Made by a program: the position numbers and the translations under genes
The notes under the pieces: model-generated
What the model was told of the DNA's origin: nothing
Database searches by the model: none
Seen by the model: only the letters and a program-made list of their open reading frames with translations
Shown here: piece after piece, positions 1-6,034 of the stretch
Layout of the letters: each line of letters opens with the position of its first letter
How positions within the stretch are numbered: the stretch's first letter is position 1
Assembly: GCA_937928755.1 (NCBI GenBank)
Contig: CALEZI010000053.1
Coordinates: 1-9,226, forward strand
DNA from: an uncultured Rhodanobacteraceae bacterium
GTDB lineage: Bacteria > Pseudomonadota > Gammaproteobacteria > Xanthomonadales > SZUA-5
Length of the DNA: 9,226 nucleotides
Direction: 5' to 3'

Positions 1-31
1 CCCGTGCCCCGTGCCCCGTGCCCCGTGCCCC
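1..31. repeat. 7-bp tandem repeat (CCCGTGC)n
   Basis: Four exact copies of CCCGTGC plus a partial fifth run from the first base of the window, so the array may continue to the left. It lies upstream of the esterase gene. It has the same 7-bp period as the other tandem arrays in this window (near 1606, 1752, 5890, 7571 and 7768) but a different unit sequence. No function can be read from it. Confidence 0.85.
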
Positions 32-77
32 CCATTGCGGCAGAATCGCGACCCTCGCCGGCCAATTGGATCTACCT

Positions 78-746
78 GTGTCGCATCTGCTCGAATCTGT
101 CGAAATGGAGACCGGCGCCTCGCCGCGTTTTGCCGTGATCTGGTTGCATGGCCTCGGCGCCGATGGCCATGACTTCGAGCCGATCGTGCCGGAGCTGGTT
201 GGTCGCCATTGGCCGGCGTTGCGTTTCGTGTTTCCGCATGCGCCGGTGCGCCCGATCACGGTCAACGGCGGCATGCGCATGCGCGGCTGGTACGACATCG
301 GCGGCGCCGACATTGCGCACAAACAGGACGAAGTCGGCGTGCGCGGGTCGATCGCCGCGATCGAGCAGTTGATCGCGCGCGAAAACGTCCGTGGCATTCC
401 GTCCGAACGCATCATCCTCGCCGGTTTCTCGCAGGGTGGCGCGATCACCCTTGCCGCAGGGCTACGTCGTCGTGAACCATTGCTCGGCCTGGTGGCCTTG
501 TCGACCTATCTGCCGCTGCATGAAACCTTCCCCGCGGAGGCGGCGGCCGAGAGTCTTGCGGTGCCGATCTTCATGGGGCACGGGCGACTCGACCCGGTAG
601 TCCCGGAGTCGCTCGGTATCATGAGCCGCGACTGGCTCAAGGCGCTCGGTTGCCCGATCGAATGGCGCAGTTACCCGATGCCGCACTCGGTTTGCGCCGA
701 AGAAGTGCGCGATCTGTCGCGCTGGTTCGAGGCCAGGTTGGCGTAG
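78..746 (+). CDS. Carboxylesterase / phospholipase-type alpha/beta hydrolase (Abhydrolase_2 family)
   Basis: Predicted cytoplasmic serine hydrolase of the bacterial carboxylesterase/acyl-protein-thioesterase-like family, cleaving short acyl or aryl esters; the natural substrate is unknown. Numbered from the GTG at 78 (222 residues), the oxyanion-loop motif LHGLGADGHDF is near residues 23-33, the nucleophile elbow GFSQGG carries Ser118, and Asp172 (HGRLDP) and His203 (MPHSV) complete the triad. The length is close to the family's usual ~220 residues. The start is uncertain. GTG 78 is preferred because LLESVEMETG resembles the N-termini I recall for xanthomonad relatives, and a GGA lies 7 bases upstream. 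ATG 105 (213 residues) is a good alternative. GTG 18, inside the tandem repeat, is unlikely. There is no signal peptide. It is transcribed towards the methyltransferase, with a REP pair between them. Confidence 0.9.
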   Translation: MSHLLESVEMETGASPRFAVIWLHGLGADGHDFEPIVPELVGRHWPALRFVFPHAPVRPITVNGGMRMRGWYDIGGADIAHKQDEVGVRGSIAAIEQLIARENVRGIPSERIILAGFSQGGAITLAAGLRRREPLLGLVALSTYLPLHETFPAEAAAESLAVPIFMGHGRLDPVVPESLGIMSRDWLKALGCPIEWRSYPMPHSVCAEEVRDLSRWFEARLA

Positions 747-750
747 CTGG

Positions 751-846
751 CGTAGGGTGGAACCTCCGCCACCGGCGGAGATTCCACCGTCTCACCGCGG
801 CGACCCCTGGTGGATTCTCGGCCTTCGGCCGAGGATCCACCCTACG
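751..846. repeat. REP-like pair of inverted hairpins (family A)
   Basis: Two 33-base hairpin units (756-788 and 809-841) lie in opposite orientation, enclosed by CGTAG (751-755) and CTACG (842-846). Each unit has a 7-bp outer stem, GGTGGAA/TTCCACC or GGTGGAT/ATCCACC when read in the same orientation, then one C·A mismatch, a 7-bp inner stem, CTCCGCC/GGCGGAG or CTCGGCC/GGCCGAG, and a 3-base loop. The two units differ at two stem pairs, and both changes keep pairing. The element fills nearly all of the gap between the convergent esterase (ends 746) and methyltransferase (ends 851), where it could end transcription from both sides. There is no U-tract, so it is not a classical intrinsic terminator. 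Confidence 0.85.
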
Positions 847-850
847 TTCG

Positions 851-1600
851 TCACACCGCCACGCCGCGTACCATCACGCGCTTGCCGTAGAGGTGCTGCT
901 CGTAGCCGTCGGCCGGTGGTGGAATCAGGGCGACGTCGGTGAAACCTATCTGACGCATGATCCACATCAGGCCTTCGGTATCGGGCGCCAGGCAAATGCC
1001 GGTCGTTGAAGCCTCGGCTGCGTGAGTCTCGTCCATCTCGTCGATGATGCCGAAACTGCCCTTGAGCGGGCGCACGAAACGGTAGTTGCCCCAGTCGACG
1101 AAACCGCGCATGCCCGGAACAACCTGGGTTTCGACCAGGCACAGCCCGCCTTTTGCGGTCAGCGCGCGAGCCCGACGCAGTGCGCCGATCGGGTTCTCGA
1201 GGTGGTAGATCAGCCCGAAACAAAGCACCAGCGGGTGCACGCCGAAACGCTCCGGCGTGGTGTCGTGCACATCGCACTGGCTGATCTTGATGCGTTCGGA
1301 CAAGCCCATCGCCGCGATCACCGCGCGCGCGTCGGCGACATGCTCTTCGCGCGGCTCGATTCCGGTCACGCGCTCGACGCCGTGCTCGGTCAACTGCCAC
1401 GAGAACCAGCCTTGATGGCAGGCGAGATCCACCGCACTGGCGATCGGCGCAGCCCCGAAATGCTCGCGCAGCGCGCGACCCAGCATGTCGACGCGCGTCG
1501 TATGCACGGCATCCAGTGCGCCTTCGTGATAACTCGATGTCACCGCTCCGCTCGGCAACGGGAAGCGGTAGAACCAGGTTTTGGCGAGCAGGTCTTTCAT
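851..1600 (-). CDS. Class I SAM-dependent methyltransferase (CmoB/DUF1698-like)
   Basis: 249-residue protein with a Rossmann-type methyltransferase fold; the substrate cannot be told from sequence. Motif I is AVDLACHQGWFSW (residues 56-68), where the usual first Gly of GxGxG is Ala. The acidic ribose-binding residue is in GIEPREEH (Glu82), CDVHD (109-113) follows, and LCFGLIYHLENP (126-137) resembles the motif IV region of CmoB-like tRNA-wobble methyltransferases and related carrier-type enzymes. The N-terminal WFYRFPLPSG and HTTRVDML segments are also typical of that broad group. ATG 1600 is chosen because these N-terminal motifs need it. The reading frame stays open upstream only because the flanking repeat lacks stops in this direction. 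No Shine-Dalgarno sequence is present; a 7-bp repeat array ends 5 bases before the ATG. It is 174 bp downstream of the TRAP large permease on the same strand, so co-transcription is possible. Confidence 0.85.
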   Translation of the reverse strand: MKDLLAKTWFYRFPLPSGAVTSSYHEGALDAVHTTRVDMLGRALREHFGAAPIASAVDLACHQGWFSWQLTEHGVERVTGIEPREEHVADARAVIAAMGLSERIKISQCDVHDTTPERFGVHPLVLCFGLIYHLENPIGALRRARALTAKGGLCLVETQVVPGMRGFVDWGNYRFVRPLKGSFGIIDEMDETHAAEASTTGICLAPDTEGLMWIMRQIGFTDVALIPPPADGYEQHLYGKRVMVRGVAV

Positions 1601-1605
1601 GGAGA

Positions 1606-1641
1606 AGTGAATATTGAGTAGTGAGTGGTGAGAGTGGTGAG
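1606..1641. repeat. Degenerate 7-bp tandem repeat (AGTGAGT)n upstream of the methyltransferase
   Basis: Consecutive 7-mers AGTGAAT, ATTGAGT, AGTGAGT, GGTGAGA and GTGGTGA. On the minus strand they read as ACTCACT-like units ending 5 bases before the ATG at 1600, so they occupy the whole ribosome-binding region. In that direction the repeat has no stop codons, which is why the methyltransferase frame extends through it. It is the inverted partner of the array at 1752-1779. Confidence 0.75.
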
Positions 1642-1751
1642 CACGAGCGGATTGGTGCGAGGGTGAGCATTTCGAGCAGCGTGGGACGCAAGAAGACTGC
1701 CGAACAGTTGACGGAGTTCCTGGCAGATGCGCCTCCGCATCGCCGGGTTCC

Positions 1752-1779
1752 ACTCACTATTCACTACTCACTACTCACA
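1752..1779. repeat. 7-bp tandem repeat (ACTCACT)n at the 3' end of the TRAP large permease gene
   Basis: Four units in a row, ACTCACT, ATTCACT, ACTCACT and ACTCACA, opposite in orientation to the array at 1606-1641. The TRAP large-permease stop codon (TCA on the plus strand, 1775-1777) lies inside the last unit. The 110 bases between the two arrays contain a small perfect hairpin, GATGCG-CCTC-CGCATC (1726-1741), and no gene that I recognise. Confidence 0.8.
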
Positions 1780-3148
1780 GTTTCTGCGGCAACCACGTCG
1801 CCAGCGACGGGAACAGCACCAACACCAGCAACATCAGCAACTGGATCGCGATGAAGGGCAGCACGCCTCGATAAATTGCCATGGTCGGAAGGTCCTTTGG
1901 CGCCGCGCCACGCAGATAGAACAGTGCGAAGCCGAAGGGTGGCGTCAGGAACGAGGTCTGCAGGTTCAGCGCCAGAATCACCCCAAGCCAGATCGGGTCG
2001 ACGCCGAGTGCAAGCAGCGGGGGCGCAACCAGCGGTACGACGATGAAGATGATCTCGATGAAATCGATCAGAAAGCCGAGCAGGAACACCGTGAGGTTGA
2101 CGATGATCAGCGCGCCGATGACGCCGCCGGGCAGGCCGGTCAACATCTCGTGCACCAGATCGTCGCCACCGAAGCCGCGAAATACCAACGAGAACAGCGT
2201 CGCCGCAATCAGGATCGCGTAGACCATGCTGGTGATCAGCGCCGTGCGCTCAGCCGTCTCGCGCACGTTCTTCAGCGTCAGTTGGCCGCTCGGGATGGCC
2301 AGCAGCAGTGCGCCAACGGCGCCGATCGCTGCGGCTTCGGTAGGTGTGGCGATGCCACCGACGATCGAGCCCAGAACGGCAACGATGAGGAACACCGGCG
2401 GCACAACTGCGGCGAACAGCGTCTTCAATCCGGGTTTCTGGCGCATGTCGGCCGGCAGCGCCGGCGCCCGTTGCGGCTGCAGCCAGGCGACGCCGATCAA
2501 GTAGGCCAGGTACCCGCCGACCAGCACCAGTCCCGGCAACATTGCGCCGGCGAACAGGTCGCCGACCGAGACCGTCTTCGGGGCATAAACGCCCTGCGCC
2601 AATTGCGCCTTCTGATAGGCATTGCCGAGCACATCGCCGAGCAGTACCAGGATCACCGACGGCGGGATGATCTGGCCCAGTGTGCCGGCTGAGCAGATGG
2701 TGCCGGCGGCGATGCGCGGGTCGTAGCCGGCGCGCAGCATGGTCGGCAGGGCGATCAGGCCCATCGTCACCACGGTGGCGCCGACGATGCCGGTGCTCGC
2801 TGCCAGCACTGCGCCGACCAGCATCACCGAGATGGCGAGGCCACCGCGCAACGAGCCGAACAAGCCGGCCATTGCGGTGAGCAGGCGATCGGCAATCTGC
2901 GAGCGTTCCAGCATCACGCCCATGAACACGAACAGCGGCACTGCCAGCAGCGTCTCGTTGCCCATTACGCCAAACACGCGGTTGGGGAAGGCGTCGAGAA
3001 AGCTTGCATCGAAAGTGCCGCTGGCGACGCCGATGCCGGCGAAGATCAGCGACACGCCGGCGAGCGTGAATGCCACCGGCAACCCGAGCGCCAGTGCCAG
3101 CGCCAACGCCACGAACAGGCCGATCGACAGCCAGGCGGCGCCGGTCAT
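1775..3148 (-). CDS. TRAP transporter large permease subunit (DctM type, mannitol/chloroaromatic-like subgroup)
   Basis: 457-residue, highly hydrophobic inner-membrane protein with about 12 membrane segments. It is the ion-coupled channel-forming subunit of a tripartite ATP-independent periplasmic transporter for organic acids. Family motifs visible are VPLFVFMGVMLERS (about 69-82), GTLGQIIPPSV (about 154-164), ATPTEAAAIGA (about 268-278) and LQTSFLTPPFGFALFYLRG near residue 400. The last is characteristic of the subgroup annotated as mannitol/chloroaromatic TRAP permeases; the true substrate is unknown. The start codon overlaps the stop of the small permease by 4 bp (ATGA, 3145-3148), which indicates translational coupling. 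The C-terminus (TWLPQKL) ends at a TGA formed by the first unit of a 7-bp repeat array. Confidence 0.93.
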   Translation of the reverse strand: MTGAAWLSIGLFVALALALALGLPVAFTLAGVSLIFAGIGVASGTFDASFLDAFPNRVFGVMGNETLLAVPLFVFMGVMLERSQIADRLLTAMAGLFGSLRGGLAISVMLVGAVLAASTGIVGATVVTMGLIALPTMLRAGYDPRIAAGTICSAGTLGQIIPPSVILVLLGDVLGNAYQKAQLAQGVYAPKTVSVGDLFAGAMLPGLVLVGGYLAYLIGVAWLQPQRAPALPADMRQKPGLKTLFAAVVPPVFLIVAVLGSIVGGIATPTEAAAIGAVGALLLAIPSGQLTLKNVRETAERTALITSMVYAILIAATLFSLVFRGFGGDDLVHEMLTGLPGGVIGALIIVNLTVFLLGFLIDFIEIIFIVVPLVAPPLLALGVDPIWLGVILALNLQTSFLTPPFGFALFYLRGAAPKDLPTMAIYRGVLPFIAIQLLMLLVLVLFPSLATWLPQKL

Positions 3149-3699
3149 GGCAAGGACCCGCCATGCGCCGCGGCCGGTGCTTCAGCGCCGCCGAGAAACG
3201 CAGCCTGGCGCGCAGCACGCGCCAGCGCCTGCAACGCCAGCAGCAGCGCCATCGACGGGATCAGTGCCTTCTGCACCCACAGCGCCGGCAGGCCACCCGA
3301 TTCGTTCGAACTCTCGCCGATGCGCCAGCTCTGCAGCACGTAGTGATCGCTGTAGACCCAGACGAAGACCGCAAACGGCAGCACGATGAGCAGCATCCCC
3401 GCCAGTTCAACCCAGGCCCGCGTGCGCGGCGACCAGGTGCGCGACAGCACGTCGACGCGTACATGCTCATCGCGTTGCAGTGCGTAGGCCATTCCGAGCA
3501 GGAACACCGCCGAATTCAACGCCAGAACGCTCTCGCGCAACCACGGCTGCGACCACTGCCAACCGTAGCGCAACAGCACCACGGCGAACTCGGCCAGCAC
3601 CACGCCGAGCACCAGCAGGCCGAGCAGCGCGCCAACCCAGCGCACTGGCGCTTCCAGCACCTGCGCGAGTTTCAGCCAGCGGGCGGAGGCGGCGGGCAT
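3145..3699 (-). CDS. TRAP transporter small permease subunit (DctQ type)
   Basis: 184-residue membrane protein with four predicted hydrophobic segments (about residues 21-43, 56-74, 98-118 and 144-162). It is the small DctQ partner of the large permease encoded immediately downstream, with a 4-bp ATGA overlap. The motifs RYGWQWSQPWLRES (44-57) and ALQRDEHVRVDVL (73-85), and the tail pattern GGLPALWVQKALIP (135-148), fit the small subunits paired with mannitol/chloroaromatic-type large subunits. ATG 3699 is chosen. The frame is open far upstream, but that extension reads through the 9-bp-unit inverted repeat as FASFASFA, so it is not real protein. No Shine-Dalgarno sequence is evident before the ATG. 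DctP, the periplasmic solute-binding subunit that usually lies next to these genes, is absent from the window. Confidence 0.9.
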   Translation of the reverse strand: MPAASARWLKLAQVLEAPVRWVGALLGLLVLGVVLAEFAVVLLRYGWQWSQPWLRESVLALNSAVFLLGMAYALQRDEHVRVDVLSRTWSPRTRAWVELAGMLLIVLPFAVFVWVYSDHYVLQSWRIGESSNESGGLPALWVQKALIPSMALLLALQALARAARQAAFLGGAEAPAAAHGGSLP

Positions 3700-3835
3700 C
3701 GGTGGGGATCGGCTGTTCGGGTGGAGGCGCAGGATAGCGCGGGCGCGGTTGTCGCGATGTGCCGTGGCAGTCCCGGTTGCATCGCTTGGTGCGCTTGTTC
3801 GCGCATCGAACTGGCGGCGACCATGCGGACTGCCT
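3700..3835. other. Intergenic, upstream of the TRAP genes
   Basis: This non-coding stretch should hold the promoter and leader of the TRAP pair on the minus strand. I see no convincing -35/-10 pair, operator palindrome or small gene. A lone TATCCT-like hexamer on the minus strand has no acceptable -35 at 16-18 bp. Confidence 0.4.
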
Positions 3836-3964
3836 TTTTTATCCGCAAAGGACGCAAAGGACGCAAAGGACGCAAGGGGAGCCAAGAACCAAAGTGTTGA
3901 TGTTCTGCTGGCTTCGCCTTCCTTTGCTTTCCTTTGCGTTCTTTGCGTCCTTTGCGGAAAAAGC
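3836..3964. repeat. Large inverted repeat built of 9-bp units (ACGCAAAGG)
   Basis: The left arm has CCGCAAAGG followed by ACGCAAAGG-type units repeated with a 9-bp period (3843-3880). The right arm (about 3917-3957) is its degenerate reverse complement, ending CCTTTGCGG then AAAAAG. The symmetry continues inward: GAGCCAAGAAC on the left pairs roughly with GTTCTGCTGGCTTC on the right, leaving a short centre near CAAAGTGTTGAT. The whole could fold into a hairpin of about 125 bases. It lies between the antiporter gene (stop 4057) and the TRAP small permease (start 3699), both on the minus strand. It contains no transposase and no coding potential beyond low-complexity frames. It is MITE-like in layout, but I see no terminal duplication. 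Confidence 0.8.
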
Positions 3965-4056
3965 TTTTCTTTCAGATACTTGTGCAATGTTTGGTGAGAC
4001 CGCGACCTGGCCCGAGTTCGTGCAACCAGAGTTCGCGAGCCCAGCCGGCGCTCACG

Positions 4057-5853
4057 TCAAGGCGCCTTGAGGCCGCTCGACCCGGCATCGAACAATGCGA
4101 GCAGATCCTTGCGCGACTGCTCGGTGCTCTGGATCAGCGCGGATTCGTCGTCGTAGACCAGATGCTGCTCGCGCAGCAATTGCTCGTCGAACCGGTGGAA
4201 ACTCTCGACGCGCTCGGTCGCGGTGTGCGCGTCGACGCCGATGTGCTCGAGCATCTGCCGCGTCATCAGCAGGCTCGAGTGCAGGGTCTCGCGGACGATC
4301 TCGTGAACGCCGAGATCCATCAGCTTGAAGGCATGCTGGCGATTTCGTGCACGCGCGATGATGTGCACGTTCGGGTACAGGCGACGCATGGCTCGCGCGA
4401 CTCGCAGCGAGTGCTCGGGATCCTCCAGCGCGAGAATGAATACCTTGGCCTCGCCGACGCGCGCCGCGCGAAGAATTTCCGGGCGCGCCGGGTCGCCGTA
4501 ATACAGTTTGGTGCCGAAGCGGCGGCTGAAATCGACTTGCTCGGACGAGGGCTCGATGACGGTGAACGGGATCTGCTTGGCCGCCAGCACGCGGCCCGGG
4601 ATCTGCCCGACACGGCCGAAGCCGGCAATCACCACATCGACGTGCTCGTCGGGCATGGCGTCTGGCTGGCGCTCCGGTTGCGCACGTTGGCTGCGGCGAT
4701 CAGCGAAGGCCGCCAGACCCAGCACCAGGAATGGCGTCAGCGCCATTGCCAGGGCCACCACCAGGTTGAGCATGGCGGCCAGGTCAGCGCTCAACAGCGC
4801 GGAGCGCTCGGCGCTGGCGAAAACCACGAAGGCAAACTCGCCGCCCGAGGCAAGCAGCGCCGCCAACAGCAGACTGGAACGCTCGTTGTAGCGAAAGGCC
4901 CTTCCGACCGCCCACATCACGGTGACTTGCAGCGCCAGCACGCCAAGAACCAGTCCGACCACGACCAGCGGCCGCCCGGCGAGCAGCAACAGGTCCAGGT
5001 TCATGCCGACACCCATGAAGAACAGCCCCAGCAGCAGCCCCTTGAACGGTTCGATATGCGATTCCAGTTCGTGGCGGTATTCGGAATCGGCCAGCAGCAC
5101 ACCGGCAAGGAAGGCGCCGAGGCCCATCGACAGGCCCGCCAGCTGCATCAACAGCGCCGTACCCAGCACCACCAGCAGCGAGGTCGCGGTGAATACCTCG
5201 ACCAGTTTGGTTGCGGCCACGATGCGAAACACCGGCCTGAGCAGATAGCGGCCAGCGACCACCACAGCGAGGATGCTGCCGATCACGATGGCGACCGACA
5301 TCCACTTCGGCCGCGCCGACTCGACCACTTCGCCAACGGCGAGCAGCGGAATCAGCGCCAGCACCGGTACCGCCACCAGGTCCTGGAACAGGACGACGCC
5401 GAAGGTTGCGCGACCGTGCTCGGCGGTCAGCTCCGAGCGTTCCGACAGGATCTGCACGCCGAAGGCGGTCGACGACAGCGCCAGGCCAAATCCGGCGATC
5501 AGCGCTGCCGCAATGGGCAAACCCAGCACCAGTCCAGCAATGGTGAACAGTGCGGTGACCAGTCCCATCTGTGTCGCACCAAGCCCGAACAGCAGCCGCC
5601 GCATCACCCACAGTCGCTGCGGCGACAGCTCAAGGCCGAGCAGAAACAGCAACATGACCACGCCGATTTCGGAGAAGGTCAGCACCAGTTCCGGATCCGC
5701 GACCAGGCCCAGAACCTGTGGCCCGATCACCACACCGGCGACCAGATAGCCCAGCACCGCGCCCAGTCGCGCGCGCTTGCTCAGCGGGACGACGAACACC
5801 GTTGCGGCAAGAAAGATCACCGCGTACAGCAGGAAAGTGTGGTCGTCGTGCAT
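4057..5853 (-). CDS. KefB/KefC-type monovalent cation:proton antiporter (CPA2 family) with TrkA-N domain
   Basis: 598-residue inner-membrane protein, close to the ~600-620 residues of E. coli KefB/KefC, which export K+ in exchange for H+ and are held closed by glutathione. Residues 1-385 form the hydrophobic Na+/H+-exchanger-type domain, including FQDL (156-159) and the cytoplasmic regulatory loop HELESHIEPFKGLLLG (261-276), which corresponds to the Kef-type HxLExxIxPFKG loop. Residues 405-520 are a Rossmann TrkA-N domain with the nucleotide-binding motif GFGRVGQ (411-417), then YYGDPARPEIL (451-461) and IIARARNRQHAFKL (498-511). The C-terminal tail is charged. No KefF/KefG-type oxidoreductase gene is adjacent. 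It follows the LpxL-like gene on the same strand after 181 bp containing an inverted repeat. No Shine-Dalgarno sequence is visible. KefB and KefC cannot be told apart here. Confidence 0.93.
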   Translation of the reverse strand: MHDDHTFLLYAVIFLAATVFVVPLSKRARLGAVLGYLVAGVVIGPQVLGLVADPELVLTFSEIGVVMLLFLLGLELSPQRLWVMRRLLFGLGATQMGLVTALFTIAGLVLGLPIAAALIAGFGLALSSTAFGVQILSERSELTAEHGRATFGVVLFQDLVAVPVLALIPLLAVGEVVESARPKWMSVAIVIGSILAVVVAGRYLLRPVFRIVAATKLVEVFTATSLLVVLGTALLMQLAGLSMGLGAFLAGVLLADSEYRHELESHIEPFKGLLLGLFFMGVGMNLDLLLLAGRPLVVVGLVLGVLALQVTVMWAVGRAFRYNERSSLLLAALLASGGEFAFVVFASAERSALLSADLAAMLNLVVALAMALTPFLVLGLAAFADRRSQRAQPERQPDAMPDEHVDVVIAGFGRVGQIPGRVLAAKQIPFTVIEPSSEQVDFSRRFGTKLYYGDPARPEILRAARVGEAKVFILALEDPEHSLRVARAMRRLYPNVHIIARARNRQHAFKLMDLGVHEIVRETLHSSLLMTRQMLEHIGVDAHTATERVESFHRFDEQLLREQHLVYDDESALIQSTEQSRKDLLALFDAGSSGLKAP

Positions 5854-5889
5854 GGGCGGATTCGGCCGGTGCGGATGCTGCGGATATTA

Positions 5890-5910
5890 CGGGACTCGGG
5901 ACTCGGGACT
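5890..5910. repeat. 7-bp tandem repeat (CGGGACT)3
   Basis: Three exact copies of CGGGACT, 37 bp upstream of the antiporter start codon (on the minus strand the unit reads AGTCCCG). It has the same 7-bp period as the other arrays but a different unit. It lies in the leader of the antiporter gene, beside the inverted repeat at 5928-5999. Confidence 0.8.
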
Positions 5911-5927
5911 TGCGGAGCGGTGCTTCG

Positions 5928-5999
5928 GTGGGTCCAGACTTGTCTGGACGCTCTTCGCCCCGCCGATGAGGGAAAGCGTCCAGACAAGTCTGGACCCAC
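5928..5999. repeat. REP-like inverted pair (family B), perfect 25-bp arms
   Basis: The arms 5928-5952 and 5975-5999 are perfect reverse complements of 25 bp around a 22-base centre. Each arm is itself a palindrome: GTCCAGACTTGTCTGGAC forms an 8-bp hairpin with a TT loop. The element starts 35 bases downstream of the LpxL-like stop codon and is 75 bases from the antiporter start. A smaller hairpin, GCTCGC-AACGA-GCGAGC (6004-6020), lies between it and the LpxL-like stop. Together they could reduce read-through into the antiporter gene or protect mRNA ends. A second copy of the family is at 6975-7073. Confidence 0.9.
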
Positions 6000-6034
6000 A
6001 AAGGCTCGCAACGAGCGAGCCGTCCCGCGCGCCA

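Noticed and set aside
751..846. Classical Rho-independent terminator
   Set aside because: The hairpins are strong but no T-tract follows on either strand; it was kept as a REP-like pair that may still affect termination.
792..1757. 321-codon open frame on the minus strand in a different frame from the methyltransferase
   Set aside because: Arg-rich shadow frame that also reads through the repeats; the overlapping 249-residue frame has methyltransferase motifs.
1727..2692. 321-codon open frame on the plus strand, antisense to the TRAP large permease
   Set aside because: Charged, low-complexity translation; the opposite strand encodes a full-length DctM-type permease.
3700..3987. N-terminal extension of the TRAP small permease
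   Set aside because: The extra residues translate the 9-bp-unit repeat (FASFASFA) and a leader with no domain; the family N-terminus fits ATG 3699.
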